Source of the DNA: Erpobdella octoculata
Taxonomy: Eukaryota > Annelida > Clitellata > Hirudinida > Erpobdellidae
Length of the DNA stretch: 64,000 bases
Direction of reading: 5' to 3'
Assembly: GCA_963978895.1 (NCBI GenBank)
Contig: OZ022242.1
Location: 2,132,607-2,196,606, forward strand
Notes under the pieces: generated by a model
What the model saw: the letters and a program-made list of their open reading frames with translations, nothing else
Databases searched by the model: none
Told to the model about the DNA's origin: nothing
Shown: one piece after another, positions 1 to 10,809 of the stretch
Numbering within the stretch: position 1 is the stretch's first letter
Layout: every line of letters begins with the position of its first letter
Program-made: the position numbers and the translations under genes

Positions 1-959
1 CGACCAATCAAGAATATATTCACAAATATATAAAAAAAAACATATTAAAATATAAAAAAAGTCTACTTGTTCTTGAGGTTTTAATAAGAAAAAAATTGAT
101 AAAATTAGTGATTAAAATATTCATCAATAAAAATATAAGAAATCATCTGAATTCGCAATAGAAGCGATGAATGATGTAACAAGAGATGCGACATCGGAAA
201 CTTAAAATCTCGACATAATTCAAATTTCAAACAAATTATAAATGCCAATTTGCTTATAAATTCACATCGAACTTCAGCATCTGGGCATCGACTAAAAAAT
301 TAATAAGATTTGTATACGAAAAAATTTATTCGATTTTTGTACAAAAAAGTCTTCTAAATAGATCAAATTTTATCTACAAAAAATTATAATATTAATCCTG
401 TTAATTGAATCAGGATGTATGCTATTGCATAATATTTAGGCATAATGTGCTAAAAAGGTTATCATTTAAAATACTTAGTTATTTTAAATTTTCACCAAAT
501 AATCTTTTCTTTAAAAAACACCCATTATATTTTGTAAATAAAATGTAAATAAGATCATTAATGTTAAACCTGATTTCTAAATATAATTACTTAGAGAATA
601 TTTGTTGATTTTTTTTAGTTTAATTTTATATTTTTGTTTGACAGCCTCGGTTGTTGTTTTTTACAAATAAATAAATTTGCATCAATTTTATGAACAAACT
701 GTTTAATTTTCATCTGATGAATAATTTTTTCTACTTTTAGCAATTTTCTGTTCTAAAAGCTTAAAACTTAAACAATCTTCTAATTCTAATTGAAGAATAA
801 CTTATTCCATTCATTTGATTCATTTATTAATTTATTTGTTTGTTTATAAAAAAAATCACAGATCAACGAAAATTATGAATAATTTACTCACCTAATAATA
901 AATTTTGCAAAAATATTCCTAAAGAAAACAAATCTATAAATATTAAACTAAAAGAAAAA

Positions 960-1534
960 TAAAGAAAACAAAAAGCGATCCACACGCAACGCCCGGAGGA
1001 GCGCCGAACCGAACTCCAGCCGATTAATGAATGATCTTCACATCATCACATTTCGTGTCAGCCGCCACCAAAATACCCAAAGAAATGCATAGCTGGCAGT
1101 ACATTTATTTTATTTTTTTAAATTAATAAAAAAATAATAGATTTAAGTAATTTTCATAAAATTAAAACAATAATAAATGAATAATAGAACCTTACATCAA
1201 GTCCACAGTAGCTAAGAGTTGCAAAGCAGGAGCCATTTTGTAGCATTTTCTCCTCGATTAGTTATAGTAATTATAGGAAGTAGACTAAAGACTAGTAAAC
1301 CGTTTCCATGCAAGAAAAATCTTCAACGTTACCGACGTTGTCACCAAACAAGATCGTCACGAACACAAAAACCATCTGATGAACGAAGATGAACTTGAAA
1401 GCTTTGTAAAATATCGTGTACTTCGAACCGTATTTTGCTACGGCGACTAAAATATACAGAAAAAAAATATATGTGACTTTCTCACGAGCTTTTGAAGTAA
1501 TTTTGTCTCGTTGCCTTAGTCGGTTTTTTCCCAC
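960..1534 (-). other. possible exons of an unrecognised minus-strand gene
   Basis: Three patches on the minus strand look more coding-like and less AT-rich than their surroundings: about 1534-1292 (hydrophobic, two possible membrane segments), 1250-1194 (ends at a GTAAGG donor) and 1098-1030 (open to a TAA after a CAG acceptor). The first patch has a TAG just upstream and no ATG at its start, and the joins between patches are not convincing. I do not recognise the product. The rest of 1-2186 is AT-rich with nothing I can support. Confidence 0.2.
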
Positions 1535-2186
1535 ATGGATGCCCTATCTCTGACTTGCTAGCTCGCTTGCGTAGGGTAGGGTTACATAGCCTGTAACTTT
1601 TTTCAAAAGAACTGCGTTTATATGGCAATCTACCAGTAATAGTGGCTTTAAAATCATATATAATTTTGATCCAATGTTCAAATCTAATCTATTTTATTAA
1701 CTGTATAAATAGTTTATGAATATTTTATTGTTTTATATGATCATTTTTAATTGAATTTTGATTTTTTTAGCTTCATACAGTGACGTCAATATAGTAGGTG
1801 CCACTCAGTGCAAACCAATTGTTTGAAAAAAGTAGAACCTAATTAGAAACTCTGTCAAAATTTCTCTTGAAAGAAAAATTTACCTATATATAGCGTCTTT
1901 CTCACACTAAACCGTTTAGAGCTTATATAGAAAAAGAGACATTTCCCTAAGGGTAATAAATTAAAAAACATCTGAGAAGCTTTATGAATTTTATCAACAT
2001 CTCAAAAACAAATTGCTGGGTTTCTTTGTTTCGAAAATGGAAAATATTTTAGTAAAAAACACTTTTTAAAATCTACTAATAGTTCCGAGGTTAGCCTACT
2101 AAAATATTCTTCTTCTTATTTTCTTGATAAGAAATTAGTGCGAATGCAACGGGGTATTCGTCGGATAGACTAAATTTACTAATTTA

Positions 2187-2460
2187 CTAGCTGTTTCCGG
2201 CCACGAGTTGCTGTGGCTTTGATTAAAAAAATATATAAAAAGTGCATTTTCTAATATTTAATTCCGCTCGGGGGTTTTCTATCGTTTTTCTTTCTCTCGC
2301 TCCCGTTTCCTCGAAGCTTGTTTTCCTGCTCCTTATCTCTCCTGCTATCTCTCCCTTTTCTCGCTCGCTCTCCCGCTCCGGGTCGCGTTCCCGTTTATTC
2401 TCCCGTTCCCGCTATCGCTAGCTCTCCCATTTCCGCTCATTCTCCCGCCCCTTTAACATA
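2187..2460 (-). mobile_element. Helitron-like 3' end plus CT-rich element fragment
   Basis: Read on the minus strand, the segment ends in CTAG followed by T at 2187, preceded by a hairpin (arms GCCAC and GTGGC, 2200-2217). This is the layout of a Helitron 3' terminus: a short GC hairpin about 10 nt before CTRR, inserted between A and T. At 2260-2455 lies a pyrimidine-rich tract of degenerate CTCTCCCGCTCCCG-type repeats that matches the body of the element at 41461, so fragments of two related elements may be joined here. No Rep/helicase coding sequence is present. Confidence 0.45.
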
Positions 2461-2580
2461 TTTCTATTTTTTCACAAAAACCTTTTTCTATTGACTTTCA
2501 ATGTTGTGTGAAAATTGAAAATCTCATTACAATCGGATGAATGGTGTAGCAATGCATGAGGAACACACTAACATATATAT

Positions 2581-2692
<112 letters not shown>

Positions 2693-3517
2693 CCCGCCTA
2701 CCTCTATATATCACGTTGTAATCTATTCAGATCAAAATATATAGCTTTTATCTGCGATTCTTCCCTTTAAGAATGAGAAAAAAGTTTGTATAACGTCAAA
2801 CTGTGCTACCAGTACTGCAAGTGGGTACGTAATAACCATCTACCTACATAGGAACGGTGTCCAGTTGAGCACATAGAATAGAGGGCTGTTCTTTAAGTGG
2901 GGTTGAATGAGAAGAGATTTTTGTAATTTATCTCTACTATCAGGACATTTACAATCATTGAACAGTGTTTCCAATAGTTTGATGATCAGGACTAGCTTTT
3001 TGATCATATAATCTCAAATTTTATTAATACTGAAATCAACAAAAAAGAGATTATCAAAATTATCAATTATTTTGTACTTTTTTTAAGCGTTTTATAATAG
3101 ACTAATTTTAATTTTTTAAATTACTATTCATTTTTTACTTTTTACTTTTTTAGATTTATAAATCTTTATTTTTTTCAATTTTATTATTGAAATTTATTAT
3201 TAAAATTGATATCATTAAATTAATTCAATTTAATATATTGATTATTAATAGTCCTGCCATCTAACGATTGTAAGGAAAACCTTTGCCAAAGAAGTATTTC
3301 ATTAAGTGCAAGCAATTAGTAATTAATACAGTTTTTATCTTAATATTTAATTTTTTAATCACAAACTTTCGATTTGAAATTTAAAATATTAGGCTATTCG
3401 GTAAAAATTACCAATAAAAATAATAATTAGTTACTTCCTTTAGCGCAACATAATTTTCAACACCACTGCCAAGTAACTGTCTGCAGCACTTAACATATTG
3501 ATTGGAGCTAGCTGGTC

Positions 3518-3663
3518 AGCTTTGCGCAGTGGCGGTACCATAGCCAGTGAGGTTCATCCGAGGCGTGGTTATTGCTAGTTGAAAACTAAACCCAATATCC
3601 CGCAGTGTCTTCCTGAAATATGGGAGGCGTCTGCAATCTTTGGAGGCCCTTACGGGGGCAGCT
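3518..3663 (+). ncRNA. U4: U4 spliceosomal snRNA, copy 1
   Basis: Begins AGCTTTGCGCAGTGGC, the conserved U4 5' end (U6-pairing stem II and start of the 5' stem-loop), and continues through a sequence resembling CCGAGGCGTGGTTATTGCTA (U6-pairing stem I region) to a Sm-site-like AATCTTTGG near 3636. A short GC hairpin (GCCCT, TACG, GGGGC) closes the 3' end. It is 146 nt, the usual length for U4. It differs from copy 2 in the loop before the CCGAGGCG segment (TTCATCC here, TTTATCC there). U4 pairs with U6 in the tri-snRNP. I could not identify a confident PSE promoter upstream. Confidence 0.93.
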
Positions 3664-4009
3664 GAAAAAAACTAAAAATAATTCTTTAGCAGATGTGCGG
3701 TATGGCCTAGGGGGAAGTTCAAAATACGTCGATTTCACTCTGGCCTAATTTTGTTCGAGTGAAACAAGCCAAAATTGGCTATTTCTGTTAAATATAAACG
3801 CATAAGTAACGTAACAAGCTATCAAAATCAATTTAGCAAAAGTTAAATATTTTAGAAAATTATTAACAGAATTGAGATAAAATAAAAAGTTCTCATTTAT
3901 AATATAAATTAAAATAATTAAAGAATTGTTTTGCTTTAAACACCATTAATAGTCTTATAATAAATACATAGCAAACACGCTTGAGCAGCCGTCGGACGTG
4001 AAAAATAGT

Positions 4010-4083
4010 TGGCCCGTATGAGGATCGAACTCACGACCTTCGCGTTATTAGCACGACGCTCTAACCAACTGAGCTAACGGGCC
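4010..4083 (-). tRNA. trnI-AAU: tRNA-Ile (anticodon AAT), copy 1
   Basis: Read on the minus strand, a full cloverleaf: acceptor GGCCCGT pairing with ACGGGCC and discriminator A, D arm TAGCTCAGTTGGTTAGAGC, anticodon stem TCGTG/CGCGA around the loop CTAATAA (anticodon AAT, Ile), and T arm with GTTCGATCC as box B. A T5 run directly downstream (minus strand) is a Pol III terminator. No intron. Identical to the copy at 4551-4624. Confidence 0.97.
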
Positions 4084-4550
4084 ACAGCGACAGGTGAACC
4101 CAATTGAATTTACATATGAAACGCACACTGAACAATTTCAGACTAAATATTTTTGTAAATTGATTCTTATCAATTAATTACTGCCGGAAAAGCCATAGTG
4201 TGCAAAACTATATCCTGAGAGTTTCTGGTCAAGAAGTGATTGAAATTTTAAAACCAAGATTTGACCACGAGAAGAATCATAAAAACAATTGAAAATTCTG
4301 ACAAATTTGCGCTCTGAGCGCGTTTCTGATAGAATTTAGATTAAATAAAAAATTGTTTTATGTAAACAAATGATTGAGAACCAGTGAATTGGATATAGAA
4401 ACCGTGCACATCACTCGCATCTCTTTATTTACAACAGACTAAAAATAATTTTAAAATATAGAATTTGTTTGTACAGTAAGTGAGGTCGTCTGAATTATAG
4501 ATATTCTTGTAGAAAAAGTGCAGTAAATAAATCATAGGAAATAAGAAAAT

Positions 4551-4624
4551 TGGCCCGTATGAGGATCGAACTCACGACCTTCGCGTTATTAGCACGACGC
4601 TCTAACCAACTGAGCTAACGGGCC
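4551..4624 (-). tRNA. trnI-AAU: tRNA-Ile (anticodon AAT), copy 2
   Basis: Identical in sequence to the copy at 4010-4083 and in the same orientation, about 540 bases away, with its own TTTT terminator on the minus strand. The flanks are not obviously duplicated, so the pair is either an old duplication or held identical by gene conversion. Both lie between the inverted U4 genes. Confidence 0.97.
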
Positions 4625-4789
4625 GACGGTGAACTGCTGCATTATATATTATAAGAGTCTTTATAATTTATGATAAACTAACTTGGTATCGCGATTAATA
4701 GAAGTGATGTTAGCAATTAACCGGCTACTAGAAATCAACATAGTTCAGATTGGTTCAGAACAGCTAAACAATTCGAAACAGATGTTCAT

Positions 4790-4885
4790 GGTTCCTGCCT
4801 CCCTCACGCCCCCCCTACGAACGCTGGTGACACCGTTTAGGTTCGAAACCAACAGGCAAACCCTTTAACACTATGCTACCTAAGT
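4790..4885 (-). mobile_element. degenerate tRNA-derived SINE head
   Basis: On the minus strand a tRNA-like sequence has a box A-like GGTAGCATAGTG and box B-like GGTTTCGAACC followed by GTGTCACCAGCG, the same CACCAGC junction seen in the SINEs at 6150 and 49615. The arms do not fold into a good tRNA. Confidence 0.5.
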
Positions 4886-4968
4886 TTTTACTGAAATAAC
4901 TGTGGTAGGGTACGTCAACAGCCTCCTGATACCGTTAATACAAATATCATTATTATTTTTGGTTTTTT

Positions 4969-5114
4969 AGCTGCCCCCGTAAGGGCCTCCAAAGATTGCA
5001 GACGCCTCCCATATTTCAGGAAGACACTGCGGGATATTGGGTTTAGTTTTCAACTAGCAATAACCACGCCTCGGATAAACCTCACTGGCTATGGTACCGC
5101 CACTGCGCAAAGCT
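4969..5114 (-). ncRNA. U4: U4 spliceosomal snRNA, copy 2 (inverted)
   Basis: Reverse-complement copy of the 3518-3663 U4 gene, also 146 nt, starting at 5114 with AGCTTTGCGCAGTGG and ending with the same GC hairpin. It carries TTTATCC before CCGAGGCG, the usual form in animal U4. Similarity stops within a few bases of both gene ends, so the inverted pair is not part of one long palindrome. Confidence 0.93.
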
Positions 5115-5659
5115 GACTATTGGCTAAACTCAATAGCTTAAGTCCTAGAGCCAGCTATCTGTCTGAGGTGTTTAGAATAATGCTAATATTATAATTAGTT
5201 TAAATTAAGTATTAACTATATTTAATTGATTAAATTTCAATTGCTTTAAACAAACTTAATTTGTGCTGAATTAATCTAAGTTGCTCGTTTCGATTAAAAC
5301 TTTTATATTGTTCATGTTTATTTAGATCGCTAGGTGGCAGATCAAACTTTGGTACATCAAAAAAACTACCATTTCATTTAGTGAGCCTGGTGACGATCAT
5401 ATCCTTAAACCTTTATTTGAAAAAATCTTTTCCACTCCACGAGAGAATCGAATTTATCTCTATAAGTATTATTTTCATCAAATCGTTTATTTTTTTTAGT
5501 AGTATACATCCACTAGAAATCAACCAGCAATCAACCATAACCCGCGCGATGAATCTAGCTGATTATTTTTTTGTAATTCTCCAGCTATGCTCAGACACTT
5601 GCAATGTTTGCTAAAGCTCGATAGGTGTCGCTAAAACAGTCTTTAAACCGATTCAAAAC

Positions 5660-5990
5660 TTTACCTGAAAGGCATAGAGAGGGACATTTCTTCATTCCCG
5701 ATTTTGAAGTAGGTTCCACCTAACGTTTAAATTGGTCCCTCACGACCCTCACTGACGTAGAAGTGGCCCCACCGCCCCTTCTGATTTCGAAGTGGATTCT
5801 CCTGACGTTAAGGCGGCTCCCCCTGCTTTTGAAGTGGACCCTCTTCTTAACGTTGATATAAACTCTTATTGATTTTGAATGTTTTTTTTTTTAGCAAAGT
5901 ACCTACGACTACCCCCGGTCATCAGCAAATTTCATCCCCCGGTCATGGAAAATTTTGAGAGAAAAAGAGAAAATACTGGAATTGTGGGCA
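5660..5990 (+). repeat. dispersed repeat, copy 1 (upstream of FMO cluster)
   Basis: Contains several AAGTGG(A/C)CC-type phrases alternating with TTTTGAAGT or TTTCGAAGT, then a segment with ACTACCCCCGGTCATCAG. The inverted counterpart occurs at about 13630-14060 (GATGACCGGGGG with GTAGTCATAGGTAC, and CCCACTTCAA phrases). It looks like a non-coding mobile repeat, family unknown. The rest of 5115-6150 is AT-rich, with no gene seen. Confidence 0.5.
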
Positions 5991-6149
5991 CTTTTAAAAT
6001 GTGTCCCACTCCATGGTTTTGCTGAAATGACTGACGTATCTGCGTAAAGCTGTCTGGGCTGTATGAAGTTTGACAATGTTTAACCAGTTTAACGTGGCGT
6101 TAATCTTCTAAGCCACGAATCGCTTTATCCAACTTTTACTCACTCGTGG

Positions 6150-6296
6150 GCCCATTTAGACAGAACAACCAGAGGCAGTCATTTATAGGCGCCTACCCAC
6201 ACCCATTCTAGATGCTGGTGACGCCGGGGGAATTCGAACCGCCGATTCTCAGGCCCACTGGTGAATGCCTTGCCGCTATACCACCAGCGCCCGCCT
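6150..6296 (-). mobile_element. tRNA-derived SINE
   Basis: On the minus strand a tRNA-like head has box A TGGTGGTATAGCGG and box B GGTTCGAATTCC, then GGCGTCACCAGC, then a body with GGTAGGCGCCTATAAATGAC. The same body motif occurs in the SINE at 49615-49870, on the opposite strand and far away, so this is a dispersed family. The head is not a functional tRNA: its anticodon arm is broken. Confidence 0.7.
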
Positions 6297-6704
6297 AAAA
6301 CCCTGGACCCTCTTGTCGATCTACCCCGCTGAGTTCTTGATGATTTCATATAATTGTACTTTGTACTTTATTTCGTGCCTTGTCCAAATAAGCTTGTTAT
6401 TATCGTGGCTAATCTAATCTAAGAAAAAACCGGTTGAAAAACTAATAACTTCCAATTTACCAAGCGTTGAACGCTAATAAAGCGTTGAACATAGTGGTTG
6501 AACTTTGAGTCTTAAAATATAGACCAGAACTTTATTTCAACTGAGCAAAAGTTTAAATTCACATTTTGTCTGAGCTCTTTTCTCGTATCGAAGTGGTAAA
6601 TAATTTTATAACTCAGTTCTTAGTTTATTGGATTTTGACTAAATATTTCAAAACAAAAAGAAGAAAAGAAAAAAAGATAGTTTTTTTTAATAAACTAGAG
6701 TAAA

Positions 6705-9700
6705 ATGGTTATGAAGATAGCAGTGCTTGGGGCCGGCGTATCGGGTCTGGCCGTACTCCGTCGTCTGAGAGAGAAACAAGATGCTTTCGACGTCGTCTGC
6801 TTCGACCAACTACCAAGCGTCGGCGGCTTGTGGAATTACTGCGACGTCATCAGCGATGCTAGTCATCCGACTGGGAGCCAGTACAGTGCTGTTTATGAAA
6901 ACTTGATGTTGGTATTTTATATCATTTGTGTCTTTGTGTGTCATTCAATGTGTGTCTTTTTAAGAGGCTAACTAATCAGTTAAATGAACGTTATCATCAA
7001 ACTGTATTAAATAATTTAATTATCAAGCAAGACATCAGAGTGAAACGAATATGAGGAAATAAATTATAATAATAATATATAAGCGTGCAAGGACAGAACA
7101 GAAAGAGAACAAGCTGCGTTTTAAAACTTGTATATTATTATTATTATATTATTATTATTATAAACCGAAAATAGGGGAAAATACAAACATTGAACTTGCA
7201 AAAATCGTCTTTTTTGACATTTCCTTTCGATACTCATCGACCACCAACCAAGATAGTTTCATTGTACTGATAAAAATGCTCAAACAGATGCGATTTGTTT
7301 TCGTGCCTGAACTGGGCCTGAACTCTGAACCGAACCGACCGTCAAAGTTTTCTTTTGTGGCTGTCTCAGCCAGCACGATCACTGCCACGACCTCAGATGC
7401 CCACAGCAGGTGTTTCAACTATACTTTACACCCCATTGAGTATCATCTAAGCATCTAGATATGTGGTGGCCTCGCAAACTATACTCAACACTCACGTCAC
7501 TCACCCCGTTTTTTTATCAACTCACATTTTTACAGTCACGACCACGTAAGCTAAAATAAAACATGCTAGCCGGCTAGTTTCAATTTTCTCGCTTATTTGC
7601 TCGCCTATTAACGGTGGTGCAGCGAAAGTTTTTGACTCCCGGGGACGTGTTCCCCCTGCAATCAGTCAGTGCTCAATCAATAATTAGAACGCCAATTATT
7701 TATTATGTTTTTTATATTTTCGATTATGCAATTTTTTATGCTCAATTGAAACTCATATAATTAATTGGGTTTTATTAAAGAAAGATTTTAATTGATTAAG
7801 GACAAATTTGCCAAAGAACGTAATGGAATTTGTGGATTTTCCTTTCTCGAGCGATCTGCCAGACTTCATGAAACACACCGACGTCAAAGAATACCTGGAC
7901 AATTTTGCCGATCATTTTAAACTGAAAGATTTTATCAAAGTAAAAATTTATTAAAATTACTTTTACTTAATTTATATTTATAATAATACTAATTCATATA
8001 AAATTATAGAATGACTGCTTGCAATCTTGCAAGAACAGGAGAGAGTAAAACACCGTAGACGTAGACAGTAAGCGCATATGTGGAGTGTAAAGTGTTCCCC
8101 GGGTTGCTCCCAGATATAATTTCTGGCCAATTCGATAAAGTTTACCATAGCCTTAGTCTTCCGACCACGACTTACTTACTTGTTAACTAAGCTTCTATTA
8201 AAAAAAACGCATACAAATATTGTACAGCTCAACAAACGTGTTACAAGCATTGTACCACTAAACGTACTTGGCCACGAGGACAAATGGACGATGAAGATTT
8301 GTGACGTAAACACCAAGATGGAAGAAGAATTCGTATTCGATGCCGTGATTGTCTGCAATGGGTGAGAAAAAAGAAACTATACAATTTTAATTTTAATTCT
8401 TTTTTAACATTCATGAACAATAACTTTTAACAATTTTAGTATTTAATTTGAATTTTTTATCCAACTTTAATATTTAATTTGAATTTGTTAGCCAATTTTA
8501 ATAGTTAATTTTAATTTTTTAGCCAAGTTTAATATTTAATTTGAATTTTTTAGCCAATTTTAATATTTAATTTTTAGCCAATTTTAATATTTAATTTTTT
8601 AGCCAATTTTAATATTTAATTTGAATTTTTTAGCCAATTTTAACATTTAATTTGATATTTTAGCCAATTTCAACATTTAATTTAAATTTTTTTTAGCCAA
8701 TTTTAACATTTAATTTGAATTTTTTAGCCAATTTTTCAAACCTTCCTATCCTAAAGTCAAAGGATTGGATCAGTTTAAAGGCCAAATAATCCACTCCCAG
8801 TCGTACAGAAGACCAGAAGATTATAAAGGCAAAAACGTTCTTCTCATTGGCGGTGGACCGAGTGGAATTGACATTGCTTGTGAAGTTTGCCAGTTTGCTA
8901 ACAAAAGTACGATCTCAGTGCTTTTGGCCATGCGGAAAATTTAAATATTAGCTCAGATTTTCGTTATTTCAACTCAATTTGAAATGTTTGTATAGCCATA
9001 ATCACAATTTGTTTAATATACCTGCTCTTTCTATAAACATTTGAGGTTCTATCTAGCACCTATTTAGAAGGTATAATAGTTCGACTAATGAAGTATCTAT
9101 CCGTTATATAAATGTATTTGAATTTTTGAAATAACACTAAAACTGTTTAGCTAATTATTATTAACGTTTAATAATTTACAGCTTGGCTTAGTCACAGCTG
9201 GAACATCAAACTGACAATCCCTGACTCGATAGAACAGATTGGAAGAATAATACAGTACACTTCTGACTCGGCCATATTTCATGCTGTCAATTACATCCAG
9301 ACAGATATGAAAAACATAATACAATTTTTTGCAGGTGGAGCAGAAACTGGTGGCACTACACTCTTTCAATCTTTTAAGTCTACGAAATCTGACAAAACTC
9401 CGAGCATAGAAGTGACCGATACGATAAGCTCTATCGACGTGATAATATTCTGTACTGGATTCGAATACAGTTATCCGTTTCTAAATGCCGACAGTGGTGT
9501 AGCCGTTCAGACTCCTCTCACCGTAGGGCCGCTGTACAAAGACATCGTCCCCTACGGCAGGCCCAGACTGTTTTTCGTTGGCATACCCAAGGGAGCTGTT
9601 CGATTTCACATAGCTGACGGCCAGAGTCAGTTTTTGATAGCTCTTTTGGAGGGTCGCATTTCGATGCCATCGTCCGGTCCAGAAATTGCCGTTGAAATTA

Positions 9701-9939
9701 AGGCATTCAACGAGTTAAAAGCAGCTGAAGGCGTTAACGTTTGGAAAGATCCGCACGAATACATCAAGTTCCAATGGACCTACCTCAAGTGCCTGGCGAA
9801 GATGGCAGATTTTGAACCGCCGCCGTTTTACGTTGAAGATTTGTTCAAAAAGGTTTTCATAGATAGACTGATATCGCTTAGTGATTACAAACTGGTGAAA
9901 TATAAGAAGGGTGAAGATGGACTATTCGTGAGAGTTTGA
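6705..9939 (+). CDS. flavin-containing monooxygenase A (FMO-like), 5 exons
   Basis: Predicted FAD/NADPH-dependent monooxygenase oxidising soft nucleophiles (N or S) on small molecules. Exons by hand: 6705-6907, 7801-7939, 8228-8361, 8728-8906, 9182-9939, giving 470 aa. The FAD fold GAGVSG is at residues 9-14 with GGLWNY after it. The FMO fingerprint FxGxxxHxxxY is present as FKGQIIHSQSY, followed by the NADPH motif GGGPSG and a CTGFEYSYPF motif equivalent to the FATGY segment. The layout resembles insect-type FMOs. All intron phases match the two downstream paralogues. Exon 5 is shorter than theirs because it lacks their polar insertion. No C-terminal membrane anchor is evident, so a cytosolic enzyme is possible. 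AATAAA signals lie at the stop codon and near 9990. First of three tandem genes. Confidence 0.9.
8440..8735 (+). repeat. intronic minisatellite built from a 3' splice site
   Basis: FMO A intron 3 ends in about nine tandem units of roughly 24-33 bases, of the form TTTAATATTTAATTTGAA followed by TTTTTTAGCCAA. Each unit contains a poly-T/TAG acceptor and the CCAA(T) that starts exon 4. The last unit is the real acceptor at 8726-8728. Confidence 0.9.
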
Positions 9940-10766
<827 letters not shown>

Positions 10767-10808
10767 ATGGTAACGAAAATAGCTGTCATCGGAGGAAAAA
10801 GATATTGA
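10767..10808 (+). promoter_or_regulatory. upstream ORF / duplicated start region of FMO B
   Basis: About 35 bases around the FMO B start codon are duplicated in tandem (about 10755-10793 and 10796-10833). The upstream copy opens a 13-codon reading frame (MVTKIAVIGG then KRY) that stops at 10806-10808, one base before the functional ATG at 10810. If the transcript starts upstream, this uORF would be met first. The GAG of the FAD fold is lost in the upstream copy. Confidence 0.6.
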
Positions 10809-10809
10809 A

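Noticed and set aside
6210..6296. Functional tRNA gene
   Set aside because: Box A and box B are present but the anticodon and acceptor arms do not fold, and the body continues as a repeat shared with 49615-49870.
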